From: Chloroflexota bacterium
GTDB lineage: Bacteria; Chloroflexota; Anaerolineae; Anaerolineales; UBA4823
DNA: 64,000 bases
NCBI GenBank assembly: GCA_020349245.1
Contig: CP070764.1
Span: forward strand, 1,156,347-1,220,346
Reading direction: 5' to 3'
The notes below the pieces were generated by a model. It saw only the letters and a program-made list of their open reading frames with translations. It was not told the origin of the DNA and did not search any database. Each line of letters starts with the position of its first letter. Within the stretch, counting starts at the first letter, position 1. Positions 37,158 through 46,144 of this stretch are shown piece after piece. The translations under genes and the position numbers were made by a program.

Positions 37158-38147
37158 ATGCTGATACTGGATCGAGATGATGTCAAGCAAGCCCTCCCGA
37201 TGGAGGAGGTTATCATGGCAATGAAAGTGGCTTTCAGCGCCCTATCAACCGGCGAAGCCATTGTCCCAAAGCGCATCCACCTTTCAATCCCGACCCACGA
37301 AGGCTTGAGTCTGTTCATGCCGGCTTACCTGCGGACCGCCAAGTACCAAGCACTGGTTGTAAAAACAGTTTCTGTCTTCTCCAAAAATGCTGACCTTTTT
37401 TTACCTCTGATCCATGCAATGGTACTGGTGCTCGAGGCACACACCGGTCGTCCCCTGGCACTGATCGAGGGAAGCAGCCTGACTGCCATTCGCACGGGTG
37501 CTGCCTCAGGGGCAGCAACGGACCTGCTCGCCCGTCCAAGCAGTAAGACAGCAGCAATTTTTGGCGCTGGTGTTCAGGGCCGTAAACAATTGGAGGCAAT
37601 TTGCACGGTACGGCCTATCACACGCGTATTTGTTTACGACACACAGGAAGCGGCAGCAGAGTTATTCATCCAGGAAATGTCCGGGCTTGGACCAGTCCCT
37701 GGTGACCTGCGCAAGGCTGAAGATCCTCAAGAAGCCTGCTCGGATGCCGATATCATCTGCTGCGCCACGACATCCTCCACACCCGTGTTTGCTGACCAGC
37801 ACTTGAAACCCGGCGTTCATATCAATGCAGTCGGTTCATTCACACCGGAAATGCAGGAGATTCCAAGCGCAACCGTCGAAAGAGCCACTGTGTTTGTCGA
37901 TTTTCGCTCCTCTGCCCTCACAGAAGCTGGAGACATCCTCCAACCAATCCAGGCAGGCCGCATTGGAGCGGATCATATCCACGCCGAGCTGGGAGAGGTG
38001 ATCCTGGGAGACAGACCTGGACGTCTGGGCGATGATCAAATCACTTTCTTCAAATCAGTCGGCGTGGCTGTCCAGGACGCCGCAGCTGCTCAGCTCGCGC
38101 TGCAAAATGCACGAAAAATGGGCCTCGGGCAAAATGTTGATATATGA
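37158..38147 (+). CDS. Ornithine cyclodeaminase/mu-crystallin family protein
   Basis: A 329-residue NAD(P)-dependent enzyme. LIEGSSLTAIRTGAASGAATDLLA is the family substrate region and AAIFGAGVQGRKQLEAICTV the Rossmann nucleotide site; VDFRSSALTEAGDILQPIQ follows. Members include ornithine cyclodeaminase, ketimine reductase and alanine dehydrogenase-like enzymes, so the exact reaction is open. The second ATG is chosen because AAGGAAG lies seven bases upstream, while it is only one base from the first. It follows the liv terminator and precedes a flavin amino-acid oxidase, which suggests a small amino-acid (or imino-acid) breakdown unit fed by the importer. Confidence 0.85.
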   Translation: MLILDRDDVKQALPMEEVIMAMKVAFSALSTGEAIVPKRIHLSIPTHEGLSLFMPAYLRTAKYQALVVKTVSVFSKNADLFLPLIHAMVLVLEAHTGRPLALIEGSSLTAIRTGAASGAATDLLARPSSKTAAIFGAGVQGRKQLEAICTVRPITRVFVYDTQEAAAELFIQEMSGLGPVPGDLRKAEDPQEACSDADIICCATTSSTPVFADQHLKPGVHINAVGSFTPEMQEIPSATVERATVFVDFRSSALTEAGDILQPIQAGRIGADHIHAELGEVILGDRPGRLGDDQITFFKSVGVAVQDAAAAQLALQNARKMGLGQNVDI

Positions 38148-38206
38148 CCTTGGCTTAGTTGTTGCACGGAATAATTATGAAGCAAGGTATTCACCCAGGA
38201 TTTAAC

Positions 38207-39361
38207 ATGGATCTACCAAAAACTGCGGATATTGTCATTATCGGGGGAGGCGTGATGGGAGCCAGCACTGCATACCACCTGGCCGCCCGGGGGATTACGA
38301 ATGTCTTGCTGCTGGAGAAAGAGCAGTTCTTTGGGCAGGGCGCTACTGGACGCTGCGCAGGTGGAGTCCGCTACCAGTTCTCCACAGAAATCAACGTGCA
38401 ATTATCCCTGATCAGCCTGCCGATGTTGGCAAGATTTACGGATGAACTTGGCCAATCAATCGATTATCGACAGTGCGGCTATCTCATTCTGCTGACTGAC
38501 CGGAAAGATGTTGAGCAGTTTAAGGAAAACGTCATGATGCAGCAGCGGCTGGGGGTGAACACCGAATGGCTGGACGGAGATGATATCCGTGAACGGTTGC
38601 CAATGATGAACATACCGGACGTGCTGGCGGGGACGTTCCATGCCAAAGATGGCCTGGTCGATCCAAATAGCGTGGTGATGGGTTATATCAACGGTGCCAA
38701 CCGCCTGGGAGGAGCTTGTTTAACCGGTGTAGAGGTGACTGGTATCCAGGTTACAGGTGGAAAAATTAAGGGAGTGCAGACATCGATCGGAGAGGTAAAA
38801 ACCCCGCTCGTGATCAACTCTGCCGGACCTTGGGCCAGCTTAATCGGCGATATGGCCGGTGTGAATATTCCGATCACTCCCCTGCGCAGGCAAATGCTCA
38901 CCACCACACCGCTACCAGAAATTCCTGCAGATTTCCCCTTCGTGATCGATTTTTCCCGATCGCTCTACTTTCACCGGGAGGGTGATGGACTTTTGACTGG
39001 CATGTCGAATCCAGATGAAAAACCCGGCTTCGATCAAGAGGTTGATCCGGCGTGGGAGATCACCCACCTCGAATCGGCTACCACCCGCATGCCCCTGCTT
39101 GAGCGAGCAGGATTGGTCGCCCACTGGGCAGGTCTTTATGAGAACACCCCAGACGCACATCCAATTTTCGGTTCAACCCATGTCGATGGTTTTTACATTT
39201 GCGCTGGTTTCTCAGGACACGGGTTTATGCATGGGCCAGCAGCGGGGAAAATCATGAGTGAAATAATCATAGATGGTAACGCATCCAGCCTTGATGTTTC
39301 CACCCTCCATTATTCCCGCTTTGAAAAAGGCAGGTTAATCAAAGAATATAACGTGGTCTAG
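38207..39361 (+). CDS. FAD-dependent oxidoreductase, sarcosine-oxidase-beta/DAO family
   Basis: A 384-residue flavoprotein of the DAO superfamily. ADIVIIGGGVMGASTAYHLA at the N-terminus binds FAD, GRCAGGVRYQFSTEINVQLS resembles SoxB and proline-dehydrogenase beta subunits, and FYICAGFSGHGFMHGPAAG is the C-terminal flavin motif. It would oxidise a secondary or alpha amino acid to an imine. The ATG at 38207 is chosen because AGGA lies six bases upstream and the family begins near the FAD motif. It lies 59 bases after the cyclodeaminase-like gene. Partner subunits (a SoxA-like protein or ferredoxin-type gene) are not seen here. Confidence 0.85.
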   Translation: MDLPKTADIVIIGGGVMGASTAYHLAARGITNVLLLEKEQFFGQGATGRCAGGVRYQFSTEINVQLSLISLPMLARFTDELGQSIDYRQCGYLILLTDRKDVEQFKENVMMQQRLGVNTEWLDGDDIRERLPMMNIPDVLAGTFHAKDGLVDPNSVVMGYINGANRLGGACLTGVEVTGIQVTGGKIKGVQTSIGEVKTPLVINSAGPWASLIGDMAGVNIPITPLRRQMLTTTPLPEIPADFPFVIDFSRSLYFHREGDGLLTGMSNPDEKPGFDQEVDPAWEITHLESATTRMPLLERAGLVAHWAGLYENTPDAHPIFGSTHVDGFYICAGFSGHGFMHGPAAGKIMSEIIIDGNASSLDVSTLHYSRFEKGRLIKEYNVV

Positions 39362-39409
39362 GAGACAGGTCTACAATAATCCTCAGTTCTCCTATTAAAA
39401 TAGATTATT

Positions 39410-40552
39410 ATGCCGACAGCGGAAATCATAACCATTGGCACAGAAATTCTTCTCGGTGAAATCGTTGATACGAACACCCGGTACCTATCGTGGAAGCTTC
39501 GCGAGCAAGGCATCGATCTCTTCAAGCAAACCACTGTCGGTGACAACGCCAGGCGAATCGCACAAGCGATCCAAGAAAGCATTTCCATTGCTGATATCAT
39601 CATCACAACTGGTGGGCTGGGACCAACGGTTGATGATCCAACCCGTGAAGCAGTAGGGTTGGCAGTCGGGGTTGAAACAGAGTTCAGGGACGAACTCTGG
39701 GAACAGATCCAGGAACGTTACCAGCGTTTCGGCCGGACACCGACAGAAAATAACAAACGCCAGGCCTATGTTCCCCGGGGCGCAATCGCAGTCGAAAACC
39801 CAGTCGGGACAGCACCAGCATTTATCCTGGAAACCAAAAACTGCGCGATAATCTCCCTGCCGGGTGTGCCGCGAGAGATGGAACACCTGATGGAATCAAC
39901 AATTATCCCTTACCTGCGCCGGCGCCTGGATCTGGGATCGGTGATCAAGTCCAAGATAATCCACACCGCAGGAGTTGGTGAATCACAAATCGATGACCTG
40001 ATTGGCGACCTGGAACTTCTGGAAAACCCCACTGTCGGTCTAGCTGCCCATTCGGGACAGGTGGATGTGCGCATTACCGCCAAAGCAGACTCAGAGGAGA
40101 ATGCCCAAGCAATGATCCAGGAAGTTGAATACAAACTGCGTGAGCGACTAGGTGATTGGATTTTTGGAATTGACCGGGAATCGTTGGAAGTAGCCAGCCT
40201 AAATCACCTCCAAGTAAAGGGGTGGAACCTCGCTGTGGTTGAAGCCGGTTTGGATGGAGAATTGATCCACAGGTTGGCCTCCCTCGAGGGACCCTTTGAG
40301 AGCGGCCAGGTTTTGACGAGCAGACTGAGTGCAGAGTCACTTTACAACTTTGTGAAAAACTATCGACAACTCCACCAGCCTGATGTAGTCTTAGGTATAT
40401 CGATACTTGACCAGGATGTACGCCAGCTGATTAATCTGGTTGTGATCTCTCCAGAGGGTGAAAAACAGGTTTCTCTCCCCTATGGTGGTCCACCGGAAAA
40501 TGCCATCACCTGGGCTGGGAACCAGAGTTTAGACTTAATCCGCAAATTGTAG
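39410..40552 (+). CDS. cinA: CinA-like protein with degenerate C-terminal domain
   Basis: A 380-residue protein. The N-terminal molybdopterin-binding-like domain (about 1-170) is intact, with TIGTEILLGEIVDTNT, TTGGLGPTVDDPTRE and SLPGVPREMEHL; a middle domain follows. CinA usually ends with a nicotinamide-mononucleotide deamidase (PncC) domain marked by AESCTGG. Here the matching place (about residues 259-300) reads VVEAGLDGELIHRLAS and the catalytic serine is missing, so the deamidase is likely inactive. The protein is also shorter than usual (about 410-430). The ADP-ribose/NAD pyrophosphatase-type function of the N-terminal part may remain. No strong ribosome binding site is seen. Confidence 0.8.
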   Translation: MPTAEIITIGTEILLGEIVDTNTRYLSWKLREQGIDLFKQTTVGDNARRIAQAIQESISIADIIITTGGLGPTVDDPTREAVGLAVGVETEFRDELWEQIQERYQRFGRTPTENNKRQAYVPRGAIAVENPVGTAPAFILETKNCAIISLPGVPREMEHLMESTIIPYLRRRLDLGSVIKSKIIHTAGVGESQIDDLIGDLELLENPTVGLAAHSGQVDVRITAKADSEENAQAMIQEVEYKLRERLGDWIFGIDRESLEVASLNHLQVKGWNLAVVEAGLDGELIHRLASLEGPFESGQVLTSRLSAESLYNFVKNYRQLHQPDVVLGISILDQDVRQLINLVVISPEGEKQVSLPYGGPPENAITWAGNQSLDLIRKL

Positions 40553-40620
40553 CTTAAATACTTAAATGTCTGAATTTCCCGGAAGATTTATTCATATAGG
40601 CTAGAGAGAAAGGTATTGAT

Positions 40621-42600
40621 ATGGCAGAAATTGCAGATTACCTCTTGACCAACGCAATAGTCCTAACCATGGATGAGGAATTAAACCAGTATAGACCTGG
40701 AGCAGTCGCAATCACCGGTGATTCGATCCAGGCGGTTGGCCTTGAAAGTGACATGCGTAAATCCTTCCAGGCAAAAGAGACGATTGATTGCGGGGGCAAG
40801 GTTGTTATGCCCGGGCTGATCAATGCCCATACCCATGTCCCCATGACCCTCCTGCGAGGACTCGCAGACGACCTCCGCCTGGACGTTTGGTTGATGGGTT
40901 ACATGATGCCAGTTGAAAGGGAATTCGTCTCCCCCGAATTCGTACGCCTCGGGACACAGATGGCTTGCGTGGAGCTGATCCGCAATGGGGTAACTTGTTT
41001 CGCTGACATGTATTATTTTGAAGAACAAGTCGCCCAAGCGACCTCGGAAACAGGACTGCGCGCGCTTTGCTCCCAAACCGTGCTGAAATTCCCAACCCCG
41101 GATGCCCAATCATATGAAGAATCCCTGGCAGCAGCCCGTGATTTCGTCTCCCGCTGGAAAGGTCATCCGCTGATCGTCCCTTCTGTCGCTCCCCACTCCC
41201 CTTATACTTGCACAGAGGATATCTTGCGCGCAACGGCTGAACTGGCAGTAGAGTTTGACATACCTCTGCACACTCATCTAGCAGAGACAGAAATTGAAGT
41301 AGAAAATTCACGCAATGAGAACGGAATGCCAGTCATTCCGTATGTCAAGAAGAACAATATCTTCGATGCCAAGGTGCTGGCTGCGCATTGTGTTCACGTC
41401 GATGAAGGAGAAATGCATACCCTCCACCACCACGGAGCAGGTGTTGCCCACTGCCCATCATCAAACCTAAAGCTTGCTTCCGGAGCTGCCCCGGTGAGCA
41501 AAATGCTCAAACTAGGTCTGAATGTAGGCATCGGTACGGATGGACCTGCCTCAAATAACGACCTGGATATGTTCGAAGAGATCCGCTTGGCTGCTTTTTT
41601 AGCGAAAGGAATCACCAAGGATCCCACGACCGTCCCGGCGACAACGGCCCTGGCCATGGGCACCCGCCTGGGTGCTAAGGCGATGCACATGGACCATTTG
41701 ATCGGCACACTGGAGCCCGGAAAACGAGCAGACTTGATTATTGTCGATATTGCTACCCTTCACAACTCGCCCCGCTTCCTGCGGGACGAGGTGAATGTGT
41801 ATTCCCAATTAGTCTACTCAGCAAAATCCAGCGACGTGCAATCCGTTATGGTCAACGGACGCTGGTTGATGCGCGATCAGGTGCTGAAGACTATAGATTA
41901 TGCCAACTTGATCCAGGAAGCAGATGAATATGCTCATCGCATTGATTCTTTCCTGATCGAGCGCGAGAAATCGGTCTTGTCCAAATTAGTGGCTATTGGC
42001 GGTGCCATGGAAGGGGAAAGCTTCGAAGTCCAGGTAAAAATTCGCATCCCTGATCCAAAACCAATCTTGTCAGCCATCAATTCGCCAGGATTGGAAATCC
42101 TGTATTCCAGACATTATCACGAATATGATGTCTATTTTATGTTCGATGATCCCTCCCAGGGGATTTTACGTTATCGTGAGGATGAATATATCGATGACAA
42201 TGATGAGATTACCAACATTCGCTACCGACTGACGATGATCGGACCAACTCGCGAGGCCCAATTTGAAAGCGATGTACTCCTATCTCGAAGCCGCTATCTC
42301 GCACCTGCTACACACAGCCTGCGCTTCTACCGCGAGTATTTCAACCCTACGAAAGAGGTGGTGATCGAGAAACATCGGCTGCGCTGGCGGGTACTATTCC
42401 AGGGTACAGAGTTCTATATTAATCTCGACCGGGTCGACGAACCCGAGCTGGGCCATTTCTTGGAAGTGAAGAGCCGCACCTGGAGCCGGCGCGACGCCGA
42501 GCACAAAGCCCTCGTGGCCAGAGATCTCATGGATTTCCTTTGTGATTCATCCCAGGATACGCTCACCCAGGACTATATCGAGATCGTAAGCGAAACCTGA
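40621..42600 (+). CDS. SAH/MTA deaminase-like amidohydrolase fused to a CYTH domain
   Basis: A 659-residue two-domain protein. Residues 1-450 are an amidohydrolase of the MtaD/SsnA group with the metal motif PGLINAHTHVPMTLLRG (H70, H72), HTHLAETEIEVENS, AAHCVHVDEGEM and GTDGPASNNDLDM; such enzymes deaminate S-adenosylhomocysteine, methylthioadenosine or related adenosines. Residues about 465-645 form a CYTH-like domain: FEVQVKIRI in place of the ExExK signature, LRYRED, VVIEKHRLRWRV, and LDRVDEPELGHFLEVKS. CYTH proteins bind or hydrolyse triphosphates such as thiamine triphosphate, polyphosphate or ATP. Some acidic and lysine positions are changed (ExQxK, LTMIGP), so it may be a binding rather than a catalytic domain. 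I know of no standard enzyme with this fusion. The two parts are in one uninterrupted frame. Confidence 0.85.
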   Translation: MAEIADYLLTNAIVLTMDEELNQYRPGAVAITGDSIQAVGLESDMRKSFQAKETIDCGGKVVMPGLINAHTHVPMTLLRGLADDLRLDVWLMGYMMPVEREFVSPEFVRLGTQMACVELIRNGVTCFADMYYFEEQVAQATSETGLRALCSQTVLKFPTPDAQSYEESLAAARDFVSRWKGHPLIVPSVAPHSPYTCTEDILRATAELAVEFDIPLHTHLAETEIEVENSRNENGMPVIPYVKKNNIFDAKVLAAHCVHVDEGEMHTLHHHGAGVAHCPSSNLKLASGAAPVSKMLKLGLNVGIGTDGPASNNDLDMFEEIRLAAFLAKGITKDPTTVPATTALAMGTRLGAKAMHMDHLIGTLEPGKRADLIIVDIATLHNSPRFLRDEVNVYSQLVYSAKSSDVQSVMVNGRWLMRDQVLKTIDYANLIQEADEYAHRIDSFLIEREKSVLSKLVAIGGAMEGESFEVQVKIRIPDPKPILSAINSPGLEILYSRHYHEYDVYFMFDDPSQGILRYREDEYIDDNDEITNIRYRLTMIGPTREAQFESDVLLSRSRYLAPATHSLRFYREYFNPTKEVVIEKHRLRWRVLFQGTEFYINLDRVDEPELGHFLEVKSRTWSRRDAEHKALVARDLMDFLCDSSQDTLTQDYIEIVSET

Positions 42601-42666
42601 GCAAGGACCTATCCTCAATCCAATTTGAAATTTTCATCGCCATTGTGGACAACCTAAAACCTGCGA

Positions 42667-42697
42667 ACGAGGTGGGGTGACATGACACCTACCTCGT
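42667..42697. repeat. Inverted repeat upstream of the inositol-monophosphatase-type gene
   Basis: ACGAGGT and ACCTCGT arms with a 17-base middle that extends the stem with mismatches. It lies in a 173-base non-coding gap. The 11-mer AAAACCTGCGA also occurs twice in this gap (near 42657 and at 42741). A terminator for the preceding gene or an operator is possible; there is no T-run. Confidence 0.35.
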
Positions 42698-42773
42698 GTA
42701 TCCCTGCGTTCAAGGCAAAAATTAGTTTACCGGAAAGGGGAAAACCTGCGAGGTTAGCTGATATACTGAGCCG

Positions 42774-43556
42774 ATGGATTCAACATTGAGATTTGCAGAA
42801 GAACTCGCCTCAGAGACGGGCAAACGACTGCTTGAACTGTTTAACCCCCAGGGAACTCAGACCAACCTGAAAAGTGACCAGAGCGTCGTTACGGAAGCCG
42901 ACCTGGCTGCTGATCGTTTCATCGCAGAATCAATACTGAAAGAATTTCCTGATGATGTCTTGATCAGTGAAGAATTACAGCCCACTATTCATGCTGTTAA
43001 TAAACCAATCTGGGTAGTCGATCCGCTGGATGGTACGACGAACTACAGTCTGGGCTTACCAATCTGGGGTGTCTCCATTGCCCGGACCATTAAAGGTTGG
43101 CCTGAAATTGGGGTGGTTTATTTCCCCATCCTAGCTGAGATGTTCACTGCGCAGCGTGGCACTGGTGCCTATCTGAATGGTGAGCCGCTACATTCTCGAC
43201 TGCCTTTCCCCGGGAATACAACCTCTTTTTTCTCTTGCTGCACACGCACCCACCAGAGATATGACATCCGCATCCGCTACAAGACCCGCATTCTCGGTTC
43301 TGCCTGCTACACCATGTGCGCCGTTGCCCGCGGCATGGCCATACTCGGTTTTGAAACCACACCTAAAATCTGGGATATCGCAGCCAGCTGGTTGATCTTG
43401 ACCGAATCAGGTGCAGCTGTGGAAACATTCGATCGGTCAAAACCTTTTCCACTTCAAGCAGAGATGGATTACAGCGGGTTAAATTTTCCGATTCTGGCTG
43501 GTGCAACTGAAGAAATTATCTCAGATGCTCGCAGAGGGATCACAGCAAAACCATAA
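42774..43556 (+). CDS. Inositol-monophosphatase family phosphatase
   Basis: A 260-residue Mg-dependent phosphatase. ISEE supplies the first metal ligands, WVVDPLDGTTNYSLGLPIWG is the family signature and KIWDIAASWLILTESGA the C-terminal motif. Members hydrolyse inositol-1-phosphate, histidinol phosphate, 3'-phosphoadenosine 5'-phosphate or fructose bisphosphate; sequence alone does not decide. The region between the signature and the C-terminal motif has a cysteine-rich patch (FFSCCTRTH). It sits upstream of an aldo/keto reductase gene on the same strand with a 34-base gap. The ATG lacks a clear Shine-Dalgarno sequence. Confidence 0.88.
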   Translation: MDSTLRFAEELASETGKRLLELFNPQGTQTNLKSDQSVVTEADLAADRFIAESILKEFPDDVLISEELQPTIHAVNKPIWVVDPLDGTTNYSLGLPIWGVSIARTIKGWPEIGVVYFPILAEMFTAQRGTGAYLNGEPLHSRLPFPGNTTSFFSCCTRTHQRYDIRIRYKTRILGSACYTMCAVARGMAILGFETTPKIWDIAASWLILTESGAAVETFDRSKPFPLQAEMDYSGLNFPILAGATEEIISDARRGITAKP

Positions 43557-43590
43557 ATCTTGAGAAAATTGTACTTCGATGGAGGTCAAC

Positions 43591-44586
43591 ATGGAATATC
43601 GCCACCTTGGCAAGTCTGGATTGCAGGTTTCTGCGCTTTCGTTAGGTGCCTGGGTGACATATGGTCACCAGGTTGGAGAAGAGATCGCCTACCAATGCAT
43701 GGAAGCAGCCTTCAATGCGGGGGTGAATTTTTTCGACAATGCTGAAGCATATGCCCATGGGCAAGCAGAAATCGTGATGGGTAATGTGATTAAGAAAGCA
43801 GGGTGGAAGCGATCAGATTTGGTTATTTCAACGAAGATCTTTTGGGGGGGACGAGGTCCAAACCTGCGGGGGCTGTCTCGTAAGCATGTCATTGAGGGGA
43901 CCCTCGCTTCACTTGAGCGATTACAGCTGGATTATGTAGATCTGATCTTTTGTCACCGCCCCGATATTCATACCCCGGTCGAAGAAACCGTGAGAGCGAT
44001 GAATTACTTGCTTGATCAAGGAAAAGCATTTTACTGGGGCACCAGCGAATGGGATTCAGAAAAAATTGTGGAAGCTCATGCTGTTGCCCAGAGGGAACAC
44101 CTTATCCCACCACTGATGGAACAACCCGAATACAACATGTTTTACCGCAAACGTGTAGAGCGTGAATATGCCCATCTCTACCAAGAATTTGGATTGGGAA
44201 CAACCATCTTCAGCCCGCTGGATAGCGGAATACTGACCGGGAAATACAACCAGGGAATCCCGAAAGACAGCCGCTTAGACCTGGATGGTTTTGACTGGTT
44301 GCGGGAAGGATACGATAGCCAGGAAGGCAAGGAAAAAATTTCAAAAGTCGGGCAGTTGATGCCCATCGCTGAGAGTTTGGGTTGTTCGATGGCTCAAATG
44401 GCAATTGCCTGGTGCCTGACGAATCCAAATGTAAGTACGGTGATAACCGGTGCTTCCAAACCGGAGCAGGTCGAGGAAAACCTGGCTGCCTTGGAAATTG
44501 TGCCCAAGCTGACTGATGATGTATTAGCCCAAATCGAAGAAATCCTAAATAACAAACCCGAACCTGCGACAGATTTTCGAGAATGA
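43591..44586 (+). CDS. Aldo/keto reductase, Kv-beta/YghZ-like
   Basis: A 331-residue NADPH-dependent reductase with the (beta/alpha)8 fold. The catalytic tetrad is visible in [11 protein letters not shown] (Asp, Tyr), VISTKIFWG (Lys) and LIFCHRPD (His). [11 protein letters not shown] and [19 protein letters not shown] match the potassium-channel-beta/YghZ subgroup that reduces aldehydes such as methylglyoxal. The ATG at 43591 is chosen because GGAGG lies five bases upstream; an earlier ATG precedes that site. It ends in a bidirectional terminator facing the GyrI-like gene. Confidence 0.92.
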   Translation: MEYRHLGKSGLQVSALSLGAWVTYGHQVGEEIAYQCMEAAFNAGVNFFDNAEAYAHGQAEIVMGNVIKKAGWKRSDLVISTKIFWGGRGPNLRGLSRKHVIEGTLASLERLQLDYVDLIFCHRPDIHTPVEETVRAMNYLLDQGKAFYWGTSEWDSEKIVEAHAVAQREHLIPPLMEQPEYNMFYRKRVEREYAHLYQEFGLGTTIFSPLDSGILTGKYNQGIPKDSRLDLDGFDWLREGYDSQEGKEKISKVGQLMPIAESLGCSMAQMAIAWCLTNPNVSTVITGASKPEQVEENLAALEIVPKLTDDVLAQIEEILNNKPEPATDFRE

Positions 44587-44592
44587 AACCAT

Positions 44593-44634
44593 AAAAAAAG
44601 GGAGGTCACTTATCGATCTCCTTTTTATTTTTTT
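44593..44634. terminator. Bidirectional terminator between convergent genes
   Basis: An A-run, then the stem GGAGGTC / GATCTCC (one G-U pair) with a 7-base loop, then TTTTTATTTTTTT. It serves the aldo/keto reductase gene on the plus strand and overlaps the end of the GyrI-like gene on the minus strand. Confidence 0.85.
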
Positions 44635-45239
44635 ACCCGGACAGGTTGCCTGATCACGGTTTTTAATTTTTCTGGTGGAGTCCGCCGTGGATCGCTCAAA
44701 TAAATTTCATGGTGTTTACCATTGAACTCATAACCCTGGCTGTGAATAAACTCGTGCATCTTTGCTATCACTGGTCCTTCATCCGCATAGGCTCCTAAAT
44801 AGAGGATCTGGACCGCCAATCCCTCTTCGTATCGCTCAAAGCGCAAACTGGATAACTCCGTCAGATCCTTCTTTCCTGATAAATCTTCTCTTGCTGCCGT
44901 AACAATTTCCCCGGTTACTGCCTCTGGTTGCATGAGCATCAGGGTCCACAACCACCGATCTTTGTTCGCTAGGGAGAATTCCGCCATGTTTTCCATCCAC
45001 CACAGCCCTTCGCTGGGGGGGACAACAAAATCGAGCCCCTGAGATTTAAGCATAAATTTGATCTTGTATGCCACGCCGTACAGGACTTCCAGACCATTTT
45101 GGAATAACTGGCTATTATTGGGATCACCTTTGCCATCGACCATCAGGAAATTCATTGGCGGAACCTCCACCACAGAATATTCCCTCTTGGAAGGTGCATA
45201 CAGGTGTTTTAACTCTTTCTTAAAGTCTCTTTTCGTCAT
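44625..45239 (-). CDS. GyrI-like small-molecule-binding domain protein
   Basis: A 204-residue cytosolic protein of the GyrI-like/AraC-effector-binding (SOUL-heme-like fold) group. SVVEVPPMNFLMVDGKGDPNN, WTLMLMQPEAVTG and YEFNGKHHEIYLSDPRRTPPEKLKTVIRQP are typical. Such proteins bind or hydrolyse small drug-like compounds. The ATG at 45239 begins MTKRDFKKELKHL, the usual start; a longer reading would run across the padR gene. Its start overlaps the padR reading frame by 20 bases, so the two form an operon in which padR would regulate this gene. Confidence 0.85.
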   Translation of the reverse strand: MTKRDFKKELKHLYAPSKREYSVVEVPPMNFLMVDGKGDPNNSQLFQNGLEVLYGVAYKIKFMLKSQGLDFVVPPSEGLWWMENMAEFSLANKDRWLWTLMLMQPEAVTGEIVTAAREDLSGKKDLTELSSLRFERYEEGLAVQILYLGAYADEGPVIAKMHEFIHSQGYEFNGKHHEIYLSDPRRTPPEKLKTVIRQPVRVKK

Positions 45240-45759
45240 CTTTTGCCTCCAGTTGCCGAATAAATTTTGAAAGCCAATCGATCTCCGCGGTGAGCATTGT
45301 AAAACTGAAATCAAACATGGCTTCAACATGCTCCGGAAAACTCTTCTGAGCTGTTTTAAATCGCTGTGCAAGATGGTCTCGACGATTAGCCTTATGTTGA
45401 TCAAGGGCTGTCATAATCTCGCTGTACGGGACTGCAGGCAAGCTCGAAATCTCCGGTAAGAAAACTGAATGGGCTGATGAAGGAGTTAACAGGGCTTCCA
45501 AGACACCGGAACGAAAAACTTTCTTTCCCTGCTGGTTGAGAGATTACACTTTACGCGCCGGACCTTGACCAGGCGTGTCTTCAATCCGGCTCTCAATCAA
45601 GGATCCTTCTTCAAGCTTGTTGAGAACATAATAAATGGAGGAAAAACCAAGTATTGTCCAGTCACGCATATCCCGTTCTGCTATTACCTGCTCGATTTGA
45701 TAGCCATGCCGGGGTGATTCAGCAAGGAGATTGAGAAATACGAGCTTTGCACCGGTCAT
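45220..45759 (-). pseudogene. PadR-family regulator interrupted by an in-frame stop codon
   Basis: The first 71 codons give a normal PadR winged helix (LAESPRHGYQIEQVI, SSIYYVLNKLEEGSL, PGQGPARKV). The frame then meets TAA at 45544-45546, where PadR proteins normally have Tyr in a KVY motif. The same frame continues after the stop as SLNQQGKKVFRSGVLEALL and a PadR-like C-terminal helical region to 45220. No shift is needed: the codon phase is identical on both sides. So this is either a recent nonsense mutation (TAC or TAT to TAA), a sequencing error, or a stop-codon readthrough. The C-terminal dimerisation part would otherwise be lost. Confidence 0.85.
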
Positions 45760-46144
45760 ATTTATTATCCTAGTATTGTGTCAATTGTTTCCCAGGAGGC
45801 AGGTATTGGACTGCCAAAGTCTATCGCCAAACAATATAACCTACTTTGGCATAAGATCCATAGGCTTGCTCGAAATCACTTCTTCGATAAAGATGGAATT
45901 ACAACCTTACTGATCTCATAAGGTTGTTTCGACCGCAGGAAATAAAAAGCATCACTCTTCAGAATTAGAATTGAATTTCGGATATTGTAATCCACTCAGA
46001 GAGGCAAACCATCTTAAACTAGTCTAGTTGACAGAGTTCTCTGTGATTTTTTCAGGATTTCCTCATTCCAGGCAATCATCCAGTAAACACCTTTTTCCCC
46101 AAAGGCAATCGAATTCCAATGATCTTAAATTATGATTGAAATAA
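45760..46144. other. Non-coding gap between padR and the orphan binding protein gene
   Basis: 385 bases with no convincing gene. It contains a 9-bp inverted repeat at 45901-45927 and a small perfect palindrome ACAGAG-TT-CTCTGT at 46031-46044 followed by a T-run. A 60-codon plus-strand frame at 45731-45913 has no ribosome binding site and overlaps padR, and I do not consider it a gene. Confidence 0.5.
45901..45927. repeat. 9-bp inverted repeat
   Basis: ACAACCTTA and TAAGGTTGT separated by nine bases. It is in the non-coding gap upstream of padR; a weak terminator or operator is possible. Confidence 0.4.
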
